From positions 84,698 through 101,193 of the forward strand of contig NW_004191902.1 in NCBI RefSeq assembly GCF_000330505.1: 16,496 bases of DNA, read 5' to 3'. Of this stretch, positions 1 through 9,024 are shown piece after piece; position 1 is the stretch's first letter; every line of letters starts with the position of its first letter. This DNA comes from Entamoeba invadens IP1. Its lineage: Eukaryota > Evosea > Mastigamoebida > Endamoebidae. The notes beneath the pieces are model-generated. The model was not told the origin of the DNA, did no database searches, and saw only the letters and a list, made by a program, of their open reading frames with translations. A program made the translations under genes and the position numbers.

Positions 1-1855
1 AATACAAAATAACAATAATGTTTTGTTATTGGATATTTTAAAAATGATGTTCTTACTAAATGCTCAAAAAGAATGTCGACTTTATAAAACCCAACAAAGA
101 TAAGTTATCAAATCATTTTGTTATTTTTATTGTTTTTGTGACAACACTACTAAGCATACTAATCTTCGAACTAAGCTTTTGTTTTGTGAATATTTCATTA
201 ATTAATAAATGTTTGATAATGAAAAAGATTGATATTAAGTTTATTTGCTTTTGTACTAAAATGCACTTTTGGGATAATTCTTGTGTTTTTATGAAACAAA
301 AATCCCGTTATTTCGAATTTTATATGGAATTTTTTAATGCTTAAAAATTCTTCAAGTAAAAAAATATTTTTTGAAGACTGTTTTTCTCTTTTTTACTTGG
401 AAAAAATAAGTGATTTTTATTACAAAAAAACGATTCCCAAAAATAACAAACAAAATAAATGCAAAAAATCGGGACACCTCAGTACCGACTTTTGAAAAAC
501 AGTTTATATTGTAGTATTTTTAAAGTTTAAGTAAAAATGTATTAATTCAAAAAAACTTTATGTTGTATTTGAAATATTAAATATTGTTGGAATAACAGTT
601 TTAATTGGGCGGTATATTTTTTATAAAATTCAAAATTATCATAAATCATTTATTTTTAAAAAGTGTCTTTTATATTTTTTATTAAAATGATAATAATTAA
701 TGCACAGTATGGCGTTTTTAACAATAAAAAAATTACTTCTTATTATTTTACTTTTGTCCCAAAATTACTTTATTATTTTGTTATAAATCACAGTTAAATT
801 TATATTATTGATTTTATATTTTATTTTTTCGAAATATTTATTTTTTAAATAATAAAAAAGTTTATAATGCCGAAACAAAAAAATATCTTTTATAAAAAAT
901 AAAAACACAATTGTTAACAATTATTTTTACATATTAGACGTGTTTATTAATTAAAATTATCATAGAAATCACAAAAAATATTCGAACTTTGTTTTACACA
1001 AAATGAGTTACAAACAAACTAAAAAATAATCAAAAAGCACATTATAATAACTAAATGTAAATTTTAATTATTATAAAATTCCTTGGTTTTGTATTTTTAT
1101 TTTTTTCTTTTAAAAAACATACAAAAACAATTGAAATTTAAGTACAAAACGAAAAATCATAAGCACGGTTAAAAACTAATACAACGAATTAATATATCGA
1201 ATTTTTTCCCGAAATGTTTCACTTGTTTTTGTTTAAAATTGAAATAGAACACTTGAAATGTGTTGTTGATAGTATAATTTTATTCATTTCAAACTTGAAA
1301 TTATAACTATTGTAAACAAAAATGTGTTTTTTATTGACACCTAAAATAACATTATTCAAAAATCAAGTGGTCTAAAAATCGGGAAATTTTGAGTTTATTA
1401 AATAAGTGTATGGGTTTTAAAGTTAAATGTATGTGCACAAACAGTACACAAGCCAAAATTGAATAAAAATCAAAAATGAATTAATATCCCTGTAAAAACA
1501 GGCCAAAACAAAAATAAGTGCTGTATTTTAAGTGTTTATGTTTTATTAAGCATTTGTCTGGCATATAATTCAATTTAAGACTAATAATAAATTATATATT
1601 AAGTATATGTGAATTAAAGTCAAGTATATTATAAACAACAATATCTAATTTTCTACAAAGTATGTTTTTATAACAATTAATATCATATATATAAAATAAT
1701 TAAAAACAAATCAAATTAAAACCAAATAAACAGTGATGTTGTATTTTTTGTTTGAAAAAACACTCAAATTCGTTTCAAAACATGACAAAATGAGTTTGAG
1801 TAAATCAATTAAATTAAAAAACACAAAATCCATCTCTTTAAAGAATTTTCTATTA
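1..1855. other. AT-rich spacer without a supported gene
   Basis: This stretch is nearly all A and T, with many homopolymer runs and stops in every frame. The only sizeable reading frame (60-344, 94 codons) has the Phe/Ile/Lys/Asn-heavy composition expected of translated AT-rich DNA, matches no family I recognise and has no convincing promoter. I see no RNA gene, tandem array or long inverted repeat here. Confidence 0.6.
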
Positions 1856-1873
1856 CAGTAAAACCTCTCATTA
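1856..1873 (+). repeat. Left terminal inverted repeat of the 139-bp MITE
   Basis: This 18-bp terminus pairs perfectly with 1977-1994. With the flanking TA the match is 20 bp. Beyond it the two arms diverge, giving a short TIR rather than a full-length hairpin. Confidence 0.85.
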
Positions 1874-1976
1874 AGAGACGTTTTAACCAATCAGAATAAA
1901 AAACACTTATTGGGGGAAAAGCAAAATATAAAAATCATATACAATATTGGGGGTTCTATTTTACCGTTTAATCTAC

Positions 1977-1994
1977 TAATGAGAGGTTTTACTG
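1977..1994 (-). repeat. Right terminal inverted repeat of the 139-bp MITE
   Basis: This is the exact reverse complement of 1856-1873, followed immediately by the TA target-site duplicate at 1995-1996. Confidence 0.85.
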
Positions 1995-2270
1995 TATTAC
2001 ATTTTTTTCCAAATACACAACAACTAAAAATCAAAAAAAATAAATATATGTTACAAATATATATAAACTTTATAAAAAATAAACTTTTATACAAATGTAA
2101 ACCAAAAAACATCCAATAATATTGATTTTGTTATATATTGGTAAAATTCAAAACACAATTGACCAAAAATATATTTCTGAATATTGAAAAAGTAACACAA
2201 ATGTTTTACAATTGTTACTTATTTTACAAACTTAAAAAATAAAGTTATTGAATTATAAATTGTAAATATC

Positions 2271-3311
2271 ATGTTACATATACTCGATACAACTTTGAAT
2301 TTTTCAAAAGAAACTTTTGGTCTAGTCGATGGTTATGCTTTTGTTGAATTCCAAAAACGACAATACTGCATCTGTTTAAATGACAATTGTTGGATGCTTC
2401 GTCACAACAAAAGTAGTCACAAATGTTGTTTCAAAAAGAAAATTAATAATGATTTAACAACAAATGAAACAGAGCAATTAACTTCAATTAATCTTATATT
2501 TGTTGAAAACCATGAGACCTCAAGTTTCTTTAATAAGAGTTTTGGTAGAACCTTTATATTTGATTACAACAAAATGAAATATGGGTTTTTTCATCACATT
2601 AATAAAGAAAAAAGGTTACCATTAAAAATTAAATCATCAAAAAGATTACTTCCTGATTTTGACATATTTAAACAATTTCAACCACAAACTAAATTACCCG
2701 TTTCTTTATTGTTAAATAATAACATCCATGTTGATAAACGAAATGAATGTTCGTATTGTAAGGATATAAATAAACAACAAATTGTCCAACCACAAAGTTT
2801 AGAAACAATATCCACACATACACAAGAAAAAACTATATTTTCAATTCAAAAAATGCACGAAATTTCACAAATTTCACCCACGTTAAATCAAATTACCACG
2901 GAATTACCAATAAGTGACGAATCACCCATTTTAATTAGTTTACAAAAAACTCAACAACAAGAAAAACGAATAAAACTTTTGGAAGAATGTCTTGAGTCAA
3001 CAAAAACATTAAATGTTGCTTTTGAAAAACAATTATATATGTCTGAAATTCTTTCAACACAACAAACTCAAAAAGAAATAAACCATATAATTTCAGACGT
3101 TTGTATAACAAAAGAAATTATACAACCAGAACTTGCACGGACAAATGATACGTCAATGTTATATGATTCGAATGATTCTCAAACAACGAGTGATACAGAA
3201 TATTCAACATCTTCAATTAATGATTTTCAAACACAAAGTGATCCATGTGAAATAGCTTCTATCGATTCAAGAGTTTCTAACAACAACTTTAATGATAATA
3301 TCAAATTCTGA
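2271..3311 (+). CDS. 5' reading frame of the hAT element (346 codons), function unrecognised
   Basis: An ATG-initiated frame encodes a 346-residue polar protein. Residues about 33-54 hold a Cys/His cluster (C-x-C-x4-C, then H and CC) that could be a degenerate zinc-binding site of the kind found at hAT transposase N-termini, but it does not match the BED pattern cleanly. The last 130 residues are rich in Gln, Ser, Thr and Asn and look disordered. Just past the stop, the next frame continues with a protein-like stretch (SNSDNFSTLSDFWDEKMK). From about 3345 the original frame reopens and runs into the transposase. I therefore infer that this is the N-terminal part of one decayed transposase of about 1,000 residues. 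It could instead be a separate upstream gene. Confidence 0.5.
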   Translation: MLHILDTTLNFSKETFGLVDGYAFVEFQKRQYCICLNDNCWMLRHNKSSHKCCFKKKINNDLTTNETEQLTSINLIFVENHETSSFFNKSFGRTFIFDYNKMKYGFFHHINKEKRLPLKIKSSKRLLPDFDIFKQFQPQTKLPVSLLLNNNIHVDKRNECSYCKDINKQQIVQPQSLETISTHTQEKTIFSIQKMHEISQISPTLNQITTELPISDESPILISLQKTQQQEKRIKLLEECLESTKTLNVAFEKQLYMSEILSTQQTQKEINHIISDVCITKEIIQPELARTNDTSMLYDSNDSQTTSDTEYSTSSINDFQTQSDPCEIASIDSRVSNNNFNDNIKF

Positions 3312-4072
3312 TAATTTTTCTACTTTATCGGATTTTTGGGATGAAAAAATGAAATAAATAAACATAAAAAACAAAAAACAAAAAATGACACAAAAACCAA
3401 TAATTGTGAAACACGAGAACAAATAATTGCTGCAATTTTGAAATTCAAAAATGGATATTTTGTTAATTTAAAAAGGGAAGACATTAAAAAATGGGACAAA
3501 GAAGACGTGTTTTTCAATTTTAGAATATTTGTCAAATATGATGATCGTTTCTCTTTTGATCGATTTTTTGAATTAACCAATTATCTTATCAAGGAAAAAG
3601 AAGAAGAAGTAACAGATAAATTATTAAATTCTGTCCGAAATAATAATTCACTCAAAATACAAAACCTTTATAAAGGAACACTGAACACCTTTAAAAATAG
3701 ATTATTATCTTTTTTAATTAATGATTTTATGATCGAATCTAAATTTAGTGGAACACAAATGAATGGAATGTGCCAATGTCTTCGAATGGCAATTCGTATG
3801 TACACTTTTTCACATGACACGATTATTCATAACGTAGGATGCAGTCCAAAAGTGGTAAGGGGTCAAATGTATTCTCAAAATAAAAAATGATGAAACAAAT
3901 ATTAGAAGAAACGAAAGAGCAAAATCAATAACGGTTGCTCTTGATTCTTCAACTAAAAAAGGAGTTGAAATATTTTCTGTTTTTTGAGGTATTTTTACAA
4001 CAGACAAGTAAAATGCTTTCCTGTAATAATTAAACAATACAATCACAAAACAAACGGAATTTCAATAGCAAA

Positions 4073-5059
4073 TTGGGTTTTCCGCCATTTGAAAAAATGG
4101 GAATTCCTCTTCAAAATATCTGTCAGTGTGCTACCGATGGTGGTAAAAATTTAACTTCAATAAATAATGGATTTGTTGCACACTTTTTAAACAAATTGAG
4201 GGAAGAACAAATGTGTTTGGGGGAAGTCGACAAACATTTTAAATTTACTTGGTGTTTTGCCCACAGAACAGCACTAACGAGAACATGTGTCAATAAAGAT
4301 AATGACGCATTATTAGTTACATTATTTGTAAAGTGGTTTTGTTCAGGTAGAACACTCAAAAAATTTTACAAAGAAAATAAACAAAATGAAAAAATGAAAA
4401 CAGCATGCGAAACGAGGTGGCTTTATCTTTCCGATAATTTGGGTGAAATTGAATCTGAATATAAAGAAATTGAAAGGTTTAGTGAAAGTATTGAAAACAG
4501 ATTAAACATGAAGCATTTTTTCTTCACAAGGTTATTAAAATATAAAAAACAATTTCCAACACAAAAAGATATCAATATAGCAATTGATCATTTCCATTTG
4601 GGAAATGAAGTTGTCAAACAAACTATTTGTGTTATGAGAGGAATTTTAGGTTTGTTGAGACAATTTTCAGATTCTTTGCAAGAACAAAAAAGTCTGATTT
4701 TTGTACAATGGGAAAGAATTCAAATGTTTAAAGTTTTTTTAAAAAGTGTTTTGCAAAAAGTTGTTGAGCCGGACTATGAATACTCTGATTTTGAATGTTT
4801 AAAAGGTAAGACAAATGTTGATAAAAAATACCTTAAAAAACTATTGGAAATGATCATTGATGATTTTAATCTACGCTTTAAAACAGTTTCCAGGTCTGAA
4901 GACATGATAAAGATTATGAAAAATAAAAACAAAAAGTTGGAAAAAGAAAAGGTGATAATTGATGACAACGAAAGTGATAAAAATGACAACGAAAAAATAA
5001 ATGAAATAACAGAAAAAACAACAGGAAAAACTTTGATGGAAAAAGAGACAGAAAAATAA
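4073..5059 (+). pseudogene. hAT transposase catalytic-core fragment
   Basis: This is the longest intact block of the dead transposase, about 328 codons. It carries TDGG with the second acidic residue near residue 22, the CFAHR motif near residue 61 and TRW near residue 114, followed by a helical region such as hAT proteins have before the dimerisation domain. Its last 60 residues are a Lys/Glu/Asp/Asn-rich insertion. The stop at 5057-5059 is the only interruption before the same frame continues to 5326. The true translation would not start here, because the first ATG lies inside the RNase H domain. Confidence 0.75.
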
Positions 5060-5336
5060 AGAAAATATAAAATAAATGAGAATAAATTGAAAGAAAAAGA
5101 AGTTGATTTGGAAGGAAATATGTATATGTTTAACCTCCCTCAACTTATTGTTGATAAATGGAATATTGAAATACTAAAAGAGTTTACTTATTTAAATAAA
5201 GAAGTAGCTATAATCACAAATATATTATGTAATACCAATATATTAATTGATAAGAAACTAAACAATGTTGTACCAGTTTCTAACTATCACAAGGGCCTGA
5301 GAGAAAAAAACTGGTTATCATCATAAACTTACATTA

Positions 5337-5543
5337 TTGGACATTTATCAGATTCTCCCATCAAGTTTGCGTCTTATTGTTGAGGATTTGGTAACAATGT
5401 TTCCAACAACTGTTGTTGTTGAAAGGAGTTTTTCGCAAATACGAACAACTACACACCAAAACATGGATTTATGTGGAGTGTTTTCCAGAATTTTCTATTC
5501 AAGTGTAAACCACCAGATCATTATAAGTCTACCCCAACTTTGA
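5337..5543 (+). pseudogene. hAT C-terminal dimerisation-domain fragment
   Basis: The block encodes LPSSLRLIVEDL, then FPTTVVVERSFSQIR. This matches the hAT dimerisation pattern (a hydrophobic helix, a Pro-containing turn, then a vER-FS motif). It lies in a different frame from the preceding block, and the frame change falls in 5318-5336. The family normally continues somewhat further, so the very C-terminus may also be lost. Confidence 0.75.
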
Positions 5544-5929
5544 AAAATTCTTTTTAAAAAGTGTAATAAATAACAATTTGATTACATTTTCGCACTTTTC
5601 ACATTTATTTATATGTCATGTTAAAAAAACGTATTGATTTTGATACTTTATTTTAATTTTTGTAAATGTGGCTAGAAGAAAAATAAAAACTATTTTGTCA
5701 TTAATTCGAACAACGACGTGTTAAACTATTTTAATATTAATGATGAGCAAATTGTGGTTTAAATTCAAAATAATATTTAAATGTATGAATGTTATGTGAA
5801 TTAATTACCAAATGATTTATTTTTTTTCTTTTTTGTGATTTAAATCAAATTAATAAAAATAGAACATTTTTTAAATAGTTTAAAACTGAAATGTTTTTTG
5901 AAACAATTCGTATTTTTAATTTTTAATAT
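5544..5929. other. AT-rich spacer
   Basis: Only AT-rich sequence lies between the dead transposase and the promoter of the LRR gene. It probably includes the right end of the hAT element, but I could not pick out an inverted terminal repeat matching the left side. Confidence 0.5.
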
Positions 5930-5999
5930 ATTTATAAATAGTTTAACTGTTTGAACTTTATTCTAAATATAAAAAAACGAACAAAAATAAAATAGTAAA
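5930..5999 (+). promoter_or_regulatory. Putative core promoter of the LRR/CxxC gene
   Basis: A TATA-like stretch (ATTTATAAATA, 5930-5940) is followed by TTTGAACTTTA around 5950-5960. This resembles the Entamoeba GAAC core element, about 47 bases before the ATG at 6000. The spacing is similar to that of the GAAC-like motif upstream of the gene at 9025. The assignment is by motif only. Confidence 0.4.
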
Positions 6000-6053
6000 A
6001 TGAAAATTGTAAGTTTTGTTTTTTTTTTGTCTCTTTTGGTAATTTATATTTAA
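6000..6053 (+). CDS. Putative signal-peptide start of the LRR/CxxC gene (17 codons, then stop)
   Basis: An ATG right after the promoter-like region encodes MKIVSFVFFLSLLVIYI, then TAA. One Lys followed by a hydrophobic run is a good secretory signal peptide, and a GPI-type surface protein needs one. The frame stops before reaching the LRR region, so either the 5' end is degraded or an intron is present that I cannot place. An alternative reading is a 52-nt GTAAGT...TAG intron at 6009-6060, but its downstream frame closes at about 6120. Confidence 0.35.
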   Translation: MKIVSFVFFLSLLVIYI

Positions 6054-6097
6054 ATATTAGATCCATCTCAATTTATCTCCTGATTTGCCTGAATTAA

Positions 6098-6370
6098 GGT
6101 TCACACATTTTTATTTTATGTAAAAAAAACATTTTTGTTTTTTTAAAAATTTCATCTTGTATTTTTCAAAAACGCCGTACTGTGAATGGTTGTCTGAGCG
6201 GTCAAGGTACATGTACTGTTGATATGACCGTTTCTGGTCACATGTGTGGCCAACAGTGCATTTGAAAGTAATCAAAATATCAATTCACTTTACTGGCACT
6301 TCTCCAATATCTATTGGAACAAGATCTTTTATTTCATCAACACTTACTTCAATCACTTCTGAATCGGGGG
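6098..6370 (+). pseudogene. Frame-shifted N-terminal part of the BspA-like LRR domain
   Basis: Two frames here carry recognisable BspA-like sequence not joined to the main frame. At about 6170-6259, GQGTCTVDMTVSGHM resembles the pre-repeat strand (GTLTISGTGAM-like) of BspA proteins; it ends in TGA at 6260. At about 6263-6365 another frame encodes SPISIGTRSFISSTLTSI, a typical LRR_5 repeat (xxSIGxxxFxxxxLTSI). This second frame flows into the main protein if the six-G run at 6366-6371 is one base shorter. Either the gene is a pseudogene at its 5' end or the sequence has base-calling errors. Confidence 0.6.
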
Positions 6371-8509
6371 GTTTCAGCCATTGGAAACAGTGCATTTCAA
6401 GAATCAACACTTGCCAGTATTGATTTAAAAGGAGTTACTACAATTGGATGTTCATCGTTTATTTATTGTTATAATTTGAAAACTATTACCAATTCTGGTG
6501 AAACTGAAACATTGAGCAGAATCGCAGCCAATGCTTTTGAAGAGACGGGTATTACGACATTTCCATTTCCGAAAAGTTCTATGATGTATATTGGAGAGTT
6601 GGCATTTCATTCGTCAGGAATTACTTCTGTGACAACTCCAAAGACAATCACATTACTTGGTACACAGATTTTTGACAGCTGCTTGAAGTTGACATCTGTT
6701 GACTTAAACGGTCTCACTCAATTAACAACAAAAATATTTAGCGGTTGTACTGCTCTTAAAACAATAAGTGGATTTGATGGTGTTGAAACAATTGACGCAG
6801 CTGCGTTGACTGGAATCACTATTCCTTCAATACATTTGTATCCATCTTTAGTAACTTTAAATGATGATTTATCATCATTTACAAACATCTTTTTCCATGG
6901 AGATGCCCAGCCAAAAACAGTGACCACTTCATTAAATACTGGCCTTAAAATTTATGTAAAAGAGTCCTTTACGGGCACTTTTGGAATTGTAGATGTCATG
7001 AAAGCGCGATGTGACTCTTCACATGCGATTGTTCTTGAAATAATAACCGATGAAATTGTAAATGGGGACGACTGCAGACCATGTGAAACTGGAAGTAACA
7101 GTGGTGATGGTGTCACTGATATTTGTGAACAAAATTCTGGTGGAGATACGCCAACTACATGTTCTGTAGCCAATTGTCAAACTTGTGATATAGATTTTAC
7201 AACATTGTGCGACACTTGTAATGGCACAAACAAACTTTCTGTCGACAAAACAACATGTTCAGCTAATTGTTCATCTGGTGAATATGAAATGAATTCGACA
7301 ACGTGTGTTGCTTGTTCAGTTTCGATGTGTGCAACATGCACAAAGGAAACAGCAGCAACAAAATGCGACTCATGCAAAAACAGTTTGAAACTTTCAAGTG
7401 ACAAAACAGCGTGTGGTACAACATGTCCAAACGGTGAAATAGACAACAATGGAATTTGTTCAAAGTGTTCAGTCAAAAATTGTATAACATGCACAACAGA
7501 CCCAACAACCAAATGTGACTCGTGTAATACTGGATACAACCTTTATTATAATAAAACAAAGTGTGGGACTAAATGTCCGGATGGTGAATACTCGGGGACA
7601 ACAAACATATGCAATAAATGCACGGTATCTAACTGTAAAACATGTGATACAAATAATACAAAATGTGACACATGTATAGACAATAATAAACTGTCTGCTG
7701 ACAAGACAAAGTGTTCAACATCTTGTGCAGCCGGAGAATATGAGAATGGAAACAACATGTGCACCACTTGTGGTGTTGCCAATTGTGGTTCGTGCACTTC
7801 ATCTGAACCCAATAAATGCATTTCATGTACGGGTACGAACAAATTGTCAGTTGATAAAACGAAGTGTAGTTCAACATGTCCAAGTGGTCAAACATTTATT
7901 AATAATAACACTTGTATTTCATGTTCAGTGAGTTTGTGTTCAGTTTGTGACGCTGATTCTACTAAATGTGAAAAGTGTAGTGCTACCAATGTTGTTCAAA
8001 TAGATCAACTTGCTTGCATTGAAAAATGCCCAAACGGAGAGTATGCAAAAGGTAATAATAAACAGTGCACAAAATGTACAACAATGAATTGTGCTACTTG
8101 TGATACTTATGATACTTATGATGTTTGTACTTCATGTACTTCACCTTATGTATTAAATACAACTACTAAATTATGTAATCCACCCCAAAGTGACTGTGGA
8201 GATGGCAAGTTTGGGATGACTCCAAACTGTGAAAACTGTGGTGTTGAGAATTGCAAGATGTGTGTGGACAAAACCAGTTGTAATAAATGCTTAAACGGGT
8301 TTGATATTTATTTTGAGAATAAATGTTTGCAGAAGTGCCCAAGTGGATATTTCAAAAGCCAAACAATATGTGAGAAGTGCAAAGAAACTTATGATACACC
8401 ATGCACTGATAAAGAGTGTAGAATTTGTACCATTGATAACAACAAAGATGCTGCGGTCCAAGTGGCAATTGAAGTGGTGATGTTCATGTTGTTTATCATT
8501 ATGATATAA
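6314..8509 (+). CDS. BspA-like leucine-rich repeat and CxxC-repeat surface protein, GPI-type tail
   Basis: The frame encodes about 731 codons. Residues 18-235 (from SAIGNSAF) are LRR_5/BspA-like repeats, with motifs such as TTIGCSSF, LTSVDL and IGELAFHSS every 20-23 residues; in parasites such repeats act in adhesion. From Cys283 to about residue 688 there are eight Cys modules of about 50 residues, resembling furin-like or VSP/Igl CxxC domains. The protein ends in CTIDNNKDAAVQVA followed by a hydrophobic stretch running to the last residue with no tail, which fits a GPI-attachment signal. The first codon in this frame is TTG inside the LRR domain, so the true start lies upstream (see 6000 and 6098-6370). 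If the frameshift is real, the gene is inactivated. No introns are needed in the main body. Confidence 0.75.
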   Translation: MEQDLLFHQHLLQSLLNRGVSAIGNSAFQESTLASIDLKGVTTIGCSSFIYCYNLKTITNSGETETLSRIAANAFEETGITTFPFPKSSMMYIGELAFHSSGITSVTTPKTITLLGTQIFDSCLKLTSVDLNGLTQLTTKIFSGCTALKTISGFDGVETIDAAALTGITIPSIHLYPSLVTLNDDLSSFTNIFFHGDAQPKTVTTSLNTGLKIYVKESFTGTFGIVDVMKARCDSSHAIVLEIITDEIVNGDDCRPCETGSNSGDGVTDICEQNSGGDTPTTCSVANCQTCDIDFTTLCDTCNGTNKLSVDKTTCSANCSSGEYEMNSTTCVACSVSMCATCTKETAATKCDSCKNSLKLSSDKTACGTTCPNGEIDNNGICSKCSVKNCITCTTDPTTKCDSCNTGYNLYYNKTKCGTKCPDGEYSGTTNICNKCTVSNCKTCDTNNTKCDTCIDNNKLSADKTKCSTSCAAGEYENGNNMCTTCGVANCGSCTSSEPNKCISCTGTNKLSVDKTKCSSTCPSGQTFINNNTCISCSVSLCSVCDADSTKCEKCSATNVVQIDQLACIEKCPNGEYAKGNNKQCTKCTTMNCATCDTYDTYDVCTSCTSPYVLNTTTKLCNPPQSDCGDGKFGMTPNCENCGVENCKMCVDKTSCNKCLNGFDIYFENKCLQKCPSGYFKSQTICEKCKETYDTPCTDKECRICTIDNNKDAAVQVAIEVVMFMLFIIMI
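7160..8377 (+). repeat. Eight tandem CxxC-rich modules in the LRR/CxxC protein
   Basis: The unit is C-x4-C-x2-C-x(6-10)-C-x2-C-x(10-13)-C-x3-C-x(9-13)-C. It starts CSVANCQTC, CSVSMCATC, CSVKNCITC, CTVSNCKTC, CGVANCGSC, CSVSLCSVC, CTTMNCATC and CGVENCKMC. The middle often reads KLSVDKTKC, with a Cys-Pro-x-Gly-Glu turn after it. Units 1, 4 and 5 are most alike (NKLS-DKT-C), which suggests recent duplication or conversion. Units 7 and 8 are the most divergent. Confidence 0.85.
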
Positions 8510-8987
8510 GTCGGTATTCTTCTTTATATTTTTCAAATATTTTTAAAAATATAAAACAAAATACTATAATGAAAAGTTTGATAATTAGTCAATGAGCAAT
8601 TTATTTATGAAAAATTTAATACTAGAGTTGAGGAATGATATGCTTGATAATACTGAAGTATTTGACTTTTTTATTTATTATTTATAAATTGTAAAAAATG
8701 TTTTTGAAATTTTTATAAGATACAAACAATGTTTTTTTTTAAGAAAACCAATAAGTATAAGTCAAGTATTTTAGCGTCGTTGAGCCATTCACTCTCCATA
8801 CTGTAACACAATTTAATGATCCAAAAACCAAAAGATTTTTTTGTTTATAAAACGATATTAACAATTATTTTCTAATAATAATTTTATAAATATTTTATAA
8901 AGTAATTAACGAATAAAACCCAAAATATCAAATGTAAAAAATTTTCACTTTTTAAAAAATAATTCGTTTTTTATTAACAACGAAAAC
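8510..8987. other. AT-rich spacer
   Basis: This is the 3' region of the LRR/CxxC gene plus upstream DNA of the next gene. A small less AT-rich island at about 8770-8815 stands out, but I see no gene or RNA in it. Confidence 0.5.
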
Positions 8988-9007
8988 TTTGAACTCAAAA
9001 ATTAACT
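8988..9007 (+). promoter_or_regulatory. GAAC/Inr-like promoter elements
   Basis: TTTGAACTCAAAAATTAACT combines a GAAC-like core motif and an Inr-like AAAAATT stretch, close to the Entamoeba consensus elements. It ends 17 bases before the ATG at 9025, giving the very short 5' leader typical of this genus. Confidence 0.55.
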
Positions 9008-9024
9008 GATTTTTCAAAATAAAA

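Larger units (their letters stand above)
1856..1994. mobile_element. 139-bp TA-flanked MITE, pogo/Tc1-mariner type
   Basis: The element begins CAGTAAAACCTCTCATTA and ends with the exact reverse complement. It is flanked on both sides by TA, the target duplication of the Tc1/mariner/pogo superfamily. The CAGT...ACCTC terminus resembles pogo/Tigger ends. There is no coding capacity, so it is a non-autonomous element. Inside, the 9-mer TATTGGGGG occurs twice in the same orientation (around 1909 and 1945). The intact ends suggest a fairly recent insertion. Assignment to pogo rather than another TA-inserting family rests on the termini only. Confidence 0.8.
3345..5543 (+). pseudogene. Decayed hAT-superfamily transposase
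   Basis: hAT transposases are RNase H-fold enzymes that cut and paste DNA transposons. Pieces in three frames appear in the expected order. A leader (3345-3890) is followed in another frame by VALDSST at 3934-3954, which fits the first catalytic Asp (codon 3943). Then come CATDGG with the second Asp (codon 4136), the hAT-like CFAHR motif (4253), ETRW (4409) and, near the end, the dimerisation signature VERSFS (5418-5435). Breaks visible are a frame change near 3890, an in-frame stop near 3985 followed by more stops, a frame change before 4073, a single in-frame TAA at 5057 and a frame change near 5325. The copy cannot make a full-length enzyme. I found no convincing terminal repeats or 8-bp duplication around it, so the element edges are unresolved. 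Confidence 0.8.

Noticed and set aside
60..344. 94-codon frame with a hydrophobic stretch, possible small membrane protein
   Set aside because: The composition is what AT-rich DNA gives by chance. There is no promoter motif, no family resemblance and no drop in AT content compared with its flanks.
1891..2119. Overlapping frames on both strands across the MITE
   Set aside because: They lie across the inverted-repeat element and its AT-rich edge, and consist of low-information residues.
2120..5999. Terminal inverted repeats of the hAT element (for example AATTGTTA-type strings near 2208 and 5565)
   Set aside because: The matches are short, AT-only and imperfect, and no 8-bp target duplication could be seen.
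6009..6060. 52-nt GTAAGT...TTAG intron after the first three codons of the LRR gene
   Set aside because: The downstream frame closes at about 6120 without joining the LRR sequence. The donor differs from the GTTTGTT used elsewhere in the window, and the unspliced reading gives a good signal peptide.
7177..7842. Long minus-strand frames with repeated Val/His/Phe-rich sequence opposite the Cys modules
   Set aside because: They are antisense shadows of the tandem CxxC repeats; the periodicity comes from the sense-strand modules.
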